A stretch of DNA of 60,000 nucleotides from Nymphaea colorata (taxonomy: Eukaryota > Streptophyta > Magnoliopsida > Nymphaeales > Nymphaeaceae): NCBI RefSeq assembly GCF_008831285.2, contig NC_045147.1, positions 12,343,427 to 12,403,426 of the forward strand. The letters run 5' to 3'. The notes under the pieces are model-generated. The model saw only the letters and a program-made list of their open reading frames with translations, was not told where the DNA came from and searched no databases. Position numbers and translations under genes: made by a program. Shown here piece by piece: positions 44,864 to 56,100 of this stretch (its first letter is position 1; every line of letters begins with the position of its first letter).

Positions 44864-45527
44864 GAAAAATAAAGAGGGAAGTATAGCACTGTCTTTTGTA
44901 CTTGCTCAGTTCTCCTTGTAAATTGTTGTTATTCATAACGCATTATTTCTTTGATTCGTTAGTCCAATGCGTTTGTAAATGTATTCCAATAATATCCAAT
45001 CAGAAAAAATGATTCATGCCAAAGTTTACCCGTTGCTTCTGAACCCTTTTTCATACTCGTCTTTCTTATGGGCCATCGACATATCCAGCAGTAATTGATG
45101 GATAATAGGTCCCCAACATTATAGCCAAATTAATACACAAAGCGGGGGTTTTGTATCACTTGTAACCTAGAGCTTCTGGTAACAGTTAGCTCATCTCTTT
45201 CGTTACATGTTCAGGCGATCAGTTCATCTATATTGTTCATAGTCCCCTCTTAACAGAGATCAACAAGCACTGACTCGGAGTTGCAGTGACGGCCGAGTCC
45301 GTCCTCGTCGTTTTACTTAAGCTTTTCTCATCAGTTCTCGACATTTTAACCAAAAAAAATTGTGATTCAAGTGCTGCCTATATTAATTGAGGCTACTCTG
45401 TTCCTTCGAATCCAATCTTTATGAATCGCTTGTCAATTTGATTTCGGGATGTAACGATCTCATTAAAACTGTGATGTAATTAATTGTTTACAATCTCTCT
45501 CTCTCTCTCTCTCTACTGTTAAAACGA
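44864..45527. other. Convergent intergenic region PLD beta / At1g01500-like
   Basis: This should hold the 3' UTRs of both genes. An AATAAA lies immediately after the PLD stop (44868-44873), and a CT microsatellite occupies about 45491-45514. No gene is visible. Confidence 0.6.
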
Positions 45528-46259
45528 TCAGAAAAACCTCCGACGGAGGCGCTTCGTCGCAGCGGCGGACGCTAGGAACCCCACGCCTACGCAGACGGCG
45601 ACGAACCCGACGTCCAGCCACCTCATCTCCTCCTCCACCTCCATCTCCTTCTCCTCGCAATCCCACATCTCCTCCTTCCACAACTCCTCCTCCCACACCT
45701 CCCCTTCCCCTTCCCCTTCCCCTTCTCCCTCCGGTATGTCCTCGAGCGCCGTGGTCGCTCTCCTCCTCCTGCGCCACTCGCTTTTCCTCATCTCCACCCT
45801 CTCCCTCATGGCGCCCGTTCCTCTCCGCTCCTCCGTCACCCACACCTCCGCCTCAGCCACATCGAACCCCAGCGGCGCCTCCATCTCGCATCGGCTCCGC
45901 GTCCTCCATGCCCCGTCCTCCCTCCAGAAGCTCCCGCTCAGCACCCTCTCCTCCCACGCATACACCTCGAAGCTCACCCCCTCGCTCGCCCGCACCTTCT
46001 CCGAGCTCCCAAAGCACGCAGCCCCTTCGCCGTCCTCCCGCCTCTCCAGCGCGATAAACGTTCCTGCTTCCGGCCGGATCGCCTGGCCGTTCACCTCGAG
46101 TACGGAGTGTCCGTTGCGGGGGATGTACAGAAGAGTTAGGGTGCTAGGAAGGAGACGGCGCTCGGCCTTGGGCACCGCCAGGCGGATTTGGAATTGCTGG
46201 ACCTGGAGGCACTCCCTCCGCTCCCGGAACCCAGGGTCTTCAACTAACGATCGGCACAT
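45528..46259 (-). CDS. At1g01500-like protein with C-terminal membrane anchor
   Basis: This single-exon gene encodes 243 residues from the ATG at 46259-46257. The frame is open further up to a GTG at 46301 but has no earlier ATG. FQIRLAVPKAE, LTLLYIPRNGHSVLEVNG, GVSFEVYAWEERVLSGSF and the CEM(E/A) stretch resemble the plant family represented by Arabidopsis At1g01500, whose function is not known. A low-complexity acidic segment follows (EGEGEGEGE, from a CCTTCC repeat). The protein ends with one hydrophobic segment (WLDVGFVAVCVGVGFLASAAA) and a basic tail (KRLRRRFF). That suggests a tail-anchored membrane protein facing the cytosol. The region is GC-rich, which opens long shadow frames on both strands. 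Recognition is by memory of one family, so certainty is moderate. Confidence 0.62.
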   Translation of the reverse strand: MCRSLVEDPGFRERRECLQVQQFQIRLAVPKAERRLLPSTLTLLYIPRNGHSVLEVNGQAIRPEAGTFIALERREDGEGAACFGSSEKVRASEGVSFEVYAWEERVLSGSFWREDGAWRTRSRCEMEAPLGFDVAEAEVWVTEERRGTGAMRERVEMRKSEWRRRRRATTALEDIPEGEGEGEGEGEVWEEELWKEEMWDCEEKEMEVEEEMRWLDVGFVAVCVGVGFLASAAATKRLRRRFF

Positions 46260-47902
46260 TTCTCGTCGGAATTTCGCGTTTTCGTCGTGCACGCCACTCA
46301 CATTGAACGGAGTCGTCTGCCTTCAAAAAGCTATCTTAAAAGAGCCAGTGGGAAAAATCCAGTGGACGTGACTGGGGAAGATACAATGGAAGCAGTTCCC
46401 GCCGGCGGCGCCGCTTGGTTTTGAACACCCGCCAGAATCGCGCACACGGTTTTGGCGCCGCGATGTCGGCGTCGTGCGACCAATACAAACCTCGTCTTGA
46501 CGCTTGCGTATTATGCCTTTTTACGCTGAGAGGGTCGGAGAGTACGGTAAGCTCAAGCCCCTCAAAATTTGTCATTTGCCCCATAATATTTTCACGAAAT
46601 ACCGAACTGATCGCTCTTAACTTTTGGTGTAGGCCCAGCAGTTTGCTAACAAACTTGGTACTGCTCATTGGATTTTGGATCTATTTACGTGGATCTGATG
46701 AAGAGATACGGGGTCTGGTTACTAATCGAATTCAGACCAGAATGCAATTTCATCACTAATTCAGGTTCTAGTCCGAGTCCGGTTGACAGAAATCCGGTAA
46801 AAACCAATGAAATTTTATGCCAGTCTGATCCAAAGAGAAGTTCTAAGATGTAGGATCTGAATTCAAAGTCCAACTTACTATGCATATAAACCGATTAAGT
46901 TGGAGGATTTAAAAGTTTTATTACATTTTTTTGTATAGGCCAAATCGATCCCTGGGATCCATATCAGTCAATACAAATGCTTAATTCTATTTTTTAATTT
47001 TTTTAAAGACAATAACTAATTGTGAATGGCCGATACATGCCAATATATTGCAAAAACGGCGTGTCGTCGAGGATTCAAAAGCGATACAAAAACCGATTCC
47101 TATAACCAGCCAGGGTTCCGAATCTACAGTGAACGGGCTGGCTAATTTAGCGAATGAACTTAGTCGACCAAAAAAATGCTACTATATTTATTTGTTGAAA
47201 CAACGAATAAAAAAATAAACAGCAAAAAAACTTTTTATATACTTAGGAGTTATAAAAAATATTGAATAATGTAAAGATGTGGAAGCCCTGCATAGCTGCA
47301 CCATTAGTTCTATTTCGGAAAGTTAACTGCCAAGAAGTTCTTCATGGACGATAATTTAAGTTATAAGATGCATCTCATGTACTTCGTCGCATTAAAGAAA
47401 TTGTGCTTATTAAAATGCTATAATTTACTTATGAGGCCGAAGTTCACTTTCAAAGCGCAGGTACATTTTTTTTTTTTTTCTTTACTTGAAAAGTCAGGGC
47501 GCACAAAGTTCACTTTTAAACCCCATTTACAATTTAACAAGGTATTTTTAAAATAATGCACAATAAAGAAACATATTTGAAACTGTATCATCTTATCGTT
47601 TAACAATTCGGATGGCTATGAAAAGCAGAGTTAAAAGGTCCAATGACCTCAGCGATTTAATTAGAATGCGGAGCACTTTGCATGATTACATCAGAATTAA
47701 AGATAGATATATATATATATATCTTTCTCTCAGATGGGCCAAACTAAAAATTTTCAAAAACACAAATATAATTTTTTTTTTTTGGTTCTAAAAGCCATGA
47801 TCCCTGCCAGCCCCACCTTCCCTCCGCCCCTAGTTTTCATCACATCTTATCAAACAGGTCTTAGATATACCCAGGTGTTTAAGTCTCATTCTAGGCTAAC
47901 TT

Positions 47903-48095
47903 GAGGACATGTTTGAGTGACCCAAAGGAGAGCCTCAAAATGGAAGTTTGAGTCACCTAGTTCAAAAGTATATGGTGTATTTCAAACACGAGACTGAGCA
48001 TCTCTACTTATCTAAAAAATAAAAATCTGCCGCAAGGTGCTGTGGGAAATTGTCGGAATTGAGGTGTCTCATGACACACCACTCAAACACGCCGT
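47903..48095. mobile_element. Candidate small inverted-repeat element
   Basis: GACATGTTTGAGTG near 47906-47919 pairs with CACTCAAACACGCC at 48080-48093, an imperfect inverted repeat of about 14 bases. No target-site duplication is evident and the interior is non-coding. Confidence 0.35.
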
Positions 48096-48487
48096 GAATA
48101 TCTTGTTCCTTTGTATAGATACAAATTTTTTGAGACACAGGAGAACTCGGTCTAAAACACTCACGGAAAACACAATAACCTTTCTCCCCAGCGCCCCCAA
48201 TGGATATCAATTAACTTGGAACTTATAAATTTCATGTTTCTTCATCATAAGACATAAGACATGTTGATAAACTTTGAACGTGTTCATGTTGTTGTTATCA
48301 ATGTTATTTTCAAATGGACAGTTAAATGTTTCCAAGGAAGTTAGCGCAACAGTTTGGAGTAGGGGATCGTACGCGGTTAGTCTTTATTTTGAGTATCAGG
48401 AGTATGCATTGACCTTTTATGCTACAAAAGGAAAATGGGAAAAAGGAAAAGAGATTCACCGATGTGCAAGTTGAAACATAACGAGAG

Positions 48488-48981
48488 CTACGGCTGTTCA
48501 ACGAGTTGATTTAACTCGAGCTTGACTCGAATTCGCTTGATAAACTTGACTCGAACTCGTCTCATTTATTAAACGAGTCGAGTTCGAGTTAAGAAATGAA
48601 CTCAACAACCTAAAACGAATCGAGCTCGAGTTACATGGGCTCGGCTCAGTTAAACTCGGTTAAGCTCAAGAAAAAATATATATAAAATAAGTCTCATAAA
48701 ATTATCAAAAGAAGTAGATTGATCAAATGAGTATACAAGTGGGAGGTTCCATGTTCAAGCCTATATGCTGCCTCTTTGGTTAATAAATAAATTTTTTTTT
48801 TAATGAAATGCTTGGCTCGGCTCAAGCCAATCTTTGGCTCGAGCTGAATCGAGCCGAGTTTGAGTTTTAAGGACTCAAGCCGAGTCGAGCTCGAGCTAAT
48901 AAAATTGAACTCGAGTCGGGCTTGTGTCAAGTTCGAGTTCCTTTCAAGACAAATGAGTCAAGTTCAAGCTGGCAGCCTTAG
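48488..48981. mobile_element. GAGCTCGA-rich element with TIRs and target-site duplication
   Basis: The left end CTACGGCTG and the reverse complement of the right end CTAAGGCTG differ at one position. Both continue into related TTCAAC/CTTGAAC sequence. The 494-base element is flanked by a direct CGAGAG (48482-48487 and 48982-48987), a plausible target-site duplication. The interior is the same low-complexity CTCGAGTTCGAGTC sequence as at 33244-33743. It has no coding capacity and is probably a non-autonomous DNA transposon. Confidence 0.65.
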
Positions 48982-50241
48982 CGAGAGCGAGAGCCCAGGC
49001 AGAAAGCAAGTCCTATATCTTTAAGAGGGCAAAAGATTCAGTGGGAGCTGCCGCTTGTTTTTGCTGGGTGGTGGGTTTTTGTCGCTCACCAGAAACCGAC
49101 AGTTAAATGCTAGCTAGATATAATTCTATAACATTCTCAAAAATATGATGGGGTTCTTCTGTAACATAAATTTAAAAATATATGTTACGCAATATTCTTT
49201 CTACCAAACACTTTTAATGGATTTATCGAAGGAATCAAACACTTCGTCAACATGAAACTCTACTACCTTAGGAAACTCTGCTGCAGCTTCTGTCATAAAG
49301 GTGAAAAAATAAAGCACCTTTAGACTGAAAGCTCAAGCCATAAGTACGCTTGTTATGAAGACAAAATTGCACATGCATGCCCTGAACTGATCAGAATTGA
49401 GAACTAAGTTGCCTAGATCAAACACCAACCTGTTCTTGAACGTGAGTTCTCAGTAATTCCTTTTGATCATTTTGGAGATGAATTATGTCACAGGACCAAA
49501 ACCACTCGCTGCAATAATTCATGTCCACCAAGATGCTGCTACCTGTCCTATTTGTCCTCCATCATTGATGTTGTTTGCTCCGCAACAAATCTGTCCTTTT
49601 CCAGTCATGAATCTTGTCCCCACCCGCTTTTATCTGGATGGGGCGGTCTAGTTATTGCATCATCAACGAAAATGATAAGCTTGCTCAATAATTTTACAAG
49701 GACAAACATCTATTTCAGACTGTTCATTTTCTTCTTTTTAGATTGTTCATCAGCCTTTCGGGAGTCAATAAACAACCTTACGCATGCAAACAGACAGATT
49801 ATGCCATTTGAAGCTTTATTTATATGTCATAGTTATTTGTTTTTAAATGGTTTTGTGCATAGTGCTTTTTTTTTTTTGAAAAAAATGGCCGTTTAAAACT
49901 AAAAACACGCATTTTTTGAAAAAAAAAACATCAAAAACAGATAAAACGTGTTTTTTTCATTTTTTTCATTTTTTAATGTCAAACAGTTTTTTTTCTATTT
50001 TTTATTTGTTGCAAAATCTTTTGATGTTTATGTTATTAGTATCTCACTTATTTTATTTTCTCCTATTTTTAATTTTTCAACATTTTTAAAAATTTGCCAT
50101 ATTTTTCTTGTTTTTTTTCATGCTCGCCGTATTATACGTGAGAAAAGTTTTACCGTTTAAAACTTTAAAACATTATTTGTGACTATGGTTTTATGTCATT
50201 TTCTTAAAAGAAAAAGAAAAAGAAAACAGCTTAGTTGGTAA

Positions 50242-50455
50242 ATTAGGTGCGTGATCACTAATTTGGAGATATGTAGATGAGTTCAGTATAAGGGCGGAGG
50301 CAGATAATTCTGGTTAAGAGGCACTAGGCATAAAATTTAAAATATTTGAGGAAAAATCACATGGAAATATCAACATCAAAACAGGAAAATTTTTAGAGTC
50401 TGTGTGGGCAATTGCCCACATGTAACCCACACGTACCTCGGCTCCTGATTCAGTG
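50242..50455. repeat. Dispersed repeat with GGGCAATTGCCC palindrome, copy 1
   Basis: Blocks AAGGGCGGAGGCAG, GGCACTAGGCATAAAATTTA and TCTGTGTGGGCAATTGCCCA are shared in order with 59541-59705. The palindrome TGTGGGCAATTGCCCACA is perfect here. The sequence class is common in plant genomes as a non-coding dispersed repeat; I cannot name the family with certainty. Confidence 0.6.
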
Positions 50456-51876
50456 TGGGGAATGAACTTAGAAGACAGCCCATAGAAAACATGGCGAATT
50501 TCGCAGCCCAATCCCTGTAATAGTGTGTGCGGAGAATCACCACTGCACATGAACCTGACGTTTTTCGCTTTGATGAAAGGAACATACATAAAGCCGACGC
50601 CTCTTATCTCATAGATATTTCACGCCTCCCTTCGACCTTGACCAGTACTTTCTCTATATCATGATGATGATGATAAGTGTGGACGAAAGCACGAAAAAAC
50701 TGAAGGTTGCAATAAAAAGAAGTTGTGAAGATAGACCGCCAAGCTACAGCCGTAGCTTAGGAAATGAAAAGCGAAGGCAATCCTTGCTTCTATCCATAAG
50801 TATTTTCACACAAGGATGTATTTATTTCACACATTATTGAAAGGACTCTACAAGGCCTCGGCACTCTTGTGTCTTATGCAAAAAGAAGGGATGTAGACAT
50901 TTCTCCTCTTCTTGTTGGATGGTAATGCCCGAATATGATTCTTTATCTTATTTGAGATCATGGAAGCTGCAGGTTCTTGCTTGCTGGACCTACCTTTCTT
51001 ATGAAATTCTTGGTCCAATTTATCTGCAGAATTTGAAATACCAAATTAGATCAATCCCGGGTTTAGCTCTTCAGCTCTCTGTCACAAATGTTTCAATCTG
51101 CTAAATTTGCTGTCTTTCTCCACACTGCTCCCCAACGATTTCTTGCTTTATTTTTGGGGTCGTTTTGTAATCAGAAGTTTGAGATTAGAAGAAAAGCAAG
51201 GTAAAATAACAGTAAGAACTGAGGATAATGCCATTTTTCTTCGGTATCGAGGTACCTTGAAGAGGGCAAAACTTCTTTCCTTTCTCCTGCCTTAGTGCTG
51301 CTTCGGGATTTCGTAGAGAGTGGAACACTTGTCTATTAGAATACAACTCATCTACCATTTATAGTTTAGATGAATAACGACCACAGAATTGAATTGACAG
51401 TCACACTTTCACTAGCTCACCAACTACGCTACACTCCTTGCAGCAGAAGTTCTTGACTACCGAATTCCTTGTGGTAAGAGTGATAGCGAAGTACATGAAA
51501 ATGAAAGAAAATCAAAAGTCTTAGTCGCTTACTGCTTATTGGTATGTAGAAAGGTTAGTTGACTGTTTTAGATGTTCTTTAAGTCAATTTCAGTGACCTG
51601 GTCTTAGTTGTTTTGATACCAAAACCAGTTTCTAAAATGATTGCAGGAGCTTCCCAAACAGGCCTAAGGATCTTTAGGATTTAATTTGAGATCGACATGA
51701 AAAGCGAGAGATCAGAAAGCATCGATTTTGTTTTCCTCTGGGATTTCTTTGCTTTCGGTTGTGTCGGTTGTTCTTTAGAAAACATTGGTTCACAAATTAA
51801 AATTTTCTAAAAAGAAAGGATAAACAGTGACAGATGTGAAAGTGATTGCAGTGCTTGAACAAGTTTCTACATCATC

Positions 51877-51935
51877 GATGGTTTTCTGTCACCAAGGATG
51901 GTTTTCTGTCAACAAGGAAGGTTTCTAACAAAGAA
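51877..51935. repeat. 20-bp tandem repeat
   Basis: GATGGTTTTCTGTCACCAAG is followed by the same unit with one change (51897-51916) and a third, degenerate copy. Confidence 0.75.
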
Positions 51936-52077
51936 AATAGAGTGTAACCATTTGTCGTCTTTCCAATGACACTCTCATTTAAGCCAGTTCTGTGAGAACA
52001 TGTTTTGTGAAAATCAAATTTCTTTTAATGAGTTTTAAATGCTTATATTTAAGATAAGATACAAGATCTCTGATAAA

Positions 52078-52380
52078 CTCGGGTTTGGGCCCGGGCTAAA
52101 AATTGGGGTTTGCCCAAAAATTGGCTGCAGTCAGTCTGGCCCAATAGTTGTCAGATCAGGTCAGGTTGACCCAATATAGTTTGATTCCATCCGATAATTT
52201 ATATTTGATATTATTTTGTTAGTATATATATATATATAATTATATATTTTATTATAATTAATTATAATTATATATTATTTTATATTAAAAGTATATTTTT
52301 TAATTTTAATAAGGTCGGGCCGGTCTCGTCTCGTTTCGTGTGGTTGGGTTGGACCTGGACTACAGTCAAGTGTCGTGTTC
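52078..52380. repeat. GGGCCCGGGC / GGTCGGGCC dispersed repeat
   Basis: GC-rich words (GGGTTTGGGCCCGGGC, TCAGGTCAGGTTGACCCAAT, GGTCGGGCCGGTCTCG) surround an AT-rich core of TATATATA/TTATAATTA. The pattern resembles low-complexity plant repeats; no ends could be set. Confidence 0.4.
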
Positions 52381-53140
52381 TGGCTGGTTATATGTTATGA
52401 TAATAAAAAATGCTCATATTGGTACATGGAAGACTCCTTTACAAGCTAAAAAAATCTAAAGGAATATAATGCTCATATTATTATTTGCTCATATTATTAT
52501 TTCACATCCGCAAATATAAGATATTATTAAAAATTCATGGAAGGTAATGACCTTTTTAAATTATAGGCAAAAGCAGGTCTGCAGAAAGAAATTTTAACCG
52601 GTGGGTTGGGTGAAAAGTGAAAGATCGCCATCATCGGAAAGACACCCTTCTGGGTTAGTTTTTTTAATCGGATGCAAGTGAGAAGCGGGAATGGACGCTT
52701 CCGCGTACACGCGATCGGCGGCATGGACGGCACGCGACCATCGGAAGAGAAGGACCTTCCTCTGTTCACGCTCTCTTACTTTCTCCAGAAGTCAAATCAT
52801 TCTTGCCGCCTACCAATCAACTGTCTATAAAATATGTGTCTGCCTATTTCAACAGGCTAAGCCAATCGCGATCAGCACTTCTTTTCAAGGTGTGACCGGA
52901 AAAATTCAATAGAAAGCAAAATCTTTTGAGTGAGAAACTTCTCTTCATAAATGAGAGAAGACAGAAGAAGGAGAAGAAATTGCAACATAGGCAAGAAAGC
53001 AACTTGACTTGCCCATCTCTGTTGCTCTTCGCTCCTGTATCCATCATGTACTGCAGCATGTACTTGCAGGAGGATTGTGTCGTCTAAAAGCCGAATCCTT
53101 CTTCCTTGAGGTGTGAAGGAGAGATACCCAAGTGAATCCA

Positions 53141-56100
53141 ATGATGGAAGAAAGAGGAAGATCGGCAGAGGGATTTGCAGAGTTGCAACAGGATGGTTGG
53201 GATGAAGAAATGGAGGGAAATGGAGCCGCCATTCTGGAGGATTATAAGAAGCCACCACCATGGTTTCGACAGATAACAGCGAGGGGTCTAATTGCTAGCC
53301 TGGTGATTGGGGTGATGTACAGTGTGATTGTCATGAAACTGAACCTAACTACGGGGCTGGTCCCTTCCCTTAATGTCTCGGCTGCGTTGCTGGCGTTCGT
53401 GTGCTTGAAGAGTTGGACTTCGATCCTCCACCAAGCAGGGATCGTTACCGTGCCCTTCACTCGCCAGGAGAATACAGTGGTGCAGACGTGTGCAGTCGCG
53501 TGCTATAGCATTGCTGTAGGAGGTGAACGTGCCTTTTTCATTCCTTTTCTTCCTTTTCGGCTCTGTGAAAAAATTACCGAGCTAGGAATGGTTCACTGCT
53601 CCGCGCAGAGAGATCTCCAACGGTTGTCCAACTAAGATTGCTCAAATGGGCAGCAGCTAGCGGCTCCGGCTGTGCCAAAGGAATTTGATGTTTTCCTTTT
53701 CTCTTTTTTTGTTTTATTTTTGTCCATTTTAAATCAGAAGTAGAACAGGCTTTTGATGAACCTATATTAACGATGCTAACATCATGTTAGGAACTAACCT
53801 TGGGAAATGTTTTCAAATTGAATTTGATGCAAAAAAAATTCTAGAAATATTTTCTAAGTGAATTTGATGCAAAATCAAGATTTCGTTGTCTCATATTGTG
53901 AAACCTGCCTGTTACCCTTCTGTTGGCCACAGGAAATGTAACTTCCATCGCCTTCAGCCTTGCAGCAAGGGAAGCACGGCCTGGTCGTCTGAGACTTGAC
54001 CTCCTTCAGTCTTGAGAACATTAAGCCAACTTATATATGCGGAACTCTACCCGAGTTTGATCACAAACAAAGGATTAGGAAACTAGATAAGCTGCTCACC
54101 GCTCGTCCGCAATTTCTAGCAGATTCTACCACTCGCATATGCTTGTTCTGTTTTAATGCATGGACTGCACATATTCCATTCCTATATGATGTCTGGTTGA
54201 CATGGGACTTTTATGAAAGAGTTCCAGTCTTACTTCTAGATTCTAAACAGTGTAAACTTTCCTAGGAGGAATTTCTATATTGACTAAGCGGACGTAACAA
54301 TTATTGTGCAAAAGAGTCTGCTTATGCTTGGATCATGACAAGCAGGACTCGATGTTGAAAACCTCAAGCTCAATTTTTTGCTGCTTCTTTGTCATCTCTA
54401 TACACAAGTACCTAGCTTATCTCAGAGTGTTGGCTTCTCTGTCTTCACTAGATAGTCTTGAGCTGGAAAGGTGAGACTAGTGTTGGTCTTAGTTTCATTT
54501 CTTGGTCGATCTATGCATAGCCATCTGACTTATTACCGAATCCATTAGCTGCACTATATGTTCATTCGATAGCATGACTTTAAGATTTTGTATAGAATAT
54601 AGATATAGCTGAGCAACCAACTGAAACCGATGAACATGCTTGATTCTGAAGTAACCCATAAAAGGAGAAACATGGTTTCTAATTGTGTATGACTCCAAGA
54701 CATATTGACAATACTACAAAAAATAATGTTAACGTGGGGTTTGCCTTCTGTTTTGGCGGTGCATGGTGTTTAGGTGGCTTTGGATCATATCTTCTGGGTA
54801 TGAACAAGAAGACTTACGAACAGGCAGGGGTGGATACAGAGGGGAATACTCCTGGCAGTTACAAGGAACTAGAAATTGGGTGGATGACTGGCTTTCTCTT
54901 TGTCACTGCTTTTGTTGGGCTTTTAGCCCTGGTTCCTCTCAGGAAGGCAAGTTTAATTTCTATTTTTGAGTAGGCTCTGTTTGCTTGATCTTTTTCTCAT
55001 ACATGGATTTTACGAACTTTTCCCTACTTTGGTTTTCATTTTCCCCACCTTATGCTTGACAAGATACCGTTACAGAAAATAAACACTTTTTTCTTTAATA
55101 GGCGAGCTGGGATAGGCATCATAAAATTGGAATCTAAGAAACCCCCAGGTTGTGATAATGCAACTTCAGTATGTATCTATCTCATTCACCCGAGCGTCCC
55201 AATCATTTATTGGGAATTTAAGAAAAGTTCTGAATCTTCTGATTAGCAGTCTGGTTTAGGACTGCCCACCCCTCTATGATTTTTTTTTCTCCTTACAGTT
55301 AATAGCATCTGAAGTTTCTGCCTTTGGAATTCTTTTGCAGATTATGATAATTGATTACAAACTGACTTACCCAAGTGGCACCGCAACAGCTGTTCTCATC
55401 AATGGCTTCCATACTGCTGAAGGAGATAGAACGGCCAGGTAATTCATATAGTGGTCTTCGATCTTGCATTTGTTGAATAACTCAATTTCTGCTTATCTTC
55501 AGTCTAGTTTTGTGCTTATTACAGCGTACTATTTCTTTTACAGGAGGCAGGTCCAAGGTTTTGCAAAGTATTTCAGCCTCAGCTTTTTTTGGGGATTCTT
55601 CCAATGGCTTTACTCAGGTGGACGATCATGTGGATTTTCATACTTCCCCACTTTTGGACTACAAGCCTGGAAGCAAACGTATTCTACCATATCAATTCAG
55701 TGAAGTTTTCAGAGATTGACTATCTTCCTGCCTCCTGAACTCGTATTGTTGGTTTTCAGGTTTTACTTTGATTTCAGCATGACATATGTTGGGGCAGGAA
55801 TGATTTGTTCACATTTAGTTAACCTGTCTCTTCTACTTGGAGCCGTACTTTCATGGGGAATAATGTGGCCTCTGATAGGTGATCTCAAGGGAAACTGGTT
55901 TCCTTCAAATCTACCTGAAAGCAGTATGAAAAGCCTTCAAGGTTACAAGGTAACAGTGAACTTTTCCCCAACTTGTTGTTCACTCATACATTTTGACATG
56001 CTTTGTTTATATGGCATCCATCTCCAGAGCAGTGACCTACGTTACTTAACAATTCAATTTGGGTTTTCCAGTCAACTCAAAAGCTTAATGCAGATCTGGA

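Larger units (their letters stand above)
46260..53140. other. Repeat-rich gene-free region upstream of YSL
   Basis: Nearly 7 kb without a convincing gene. It holds the start region of the At1g01500-like gene, an inverted-repeat candidate (47903-48095), a GAGCTCGA element with target-site duplication (48488-48981), long T/A-rich stretches (49860-50160), a dispersed repeat copy (50242-50455), a 20-bp tandem repeat (51877-51935) and a GGGCCCGGGC-type repeat (about 52078-52380). The final few hundred bases are the YSL promoter and leader. Confidence 0.55.

Noticed and set aside
46260-46301. Extra 14 N-terminal codons on the At1g01500-like protein
   Set aside because: They begin with GTG at 46301; the nearby ATG (46303-46301) is in another frame and is followed at once by TGA.
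45736-46371. A 211-codon frame on the + strand opposite the At1g01500-like gene
   Set aside because: It is Ser/Leu/Pro-rich reverse-strand reading of a GC-rich coding exon and has no family resemblance; the minus-strand frame has the recognisable motifs.
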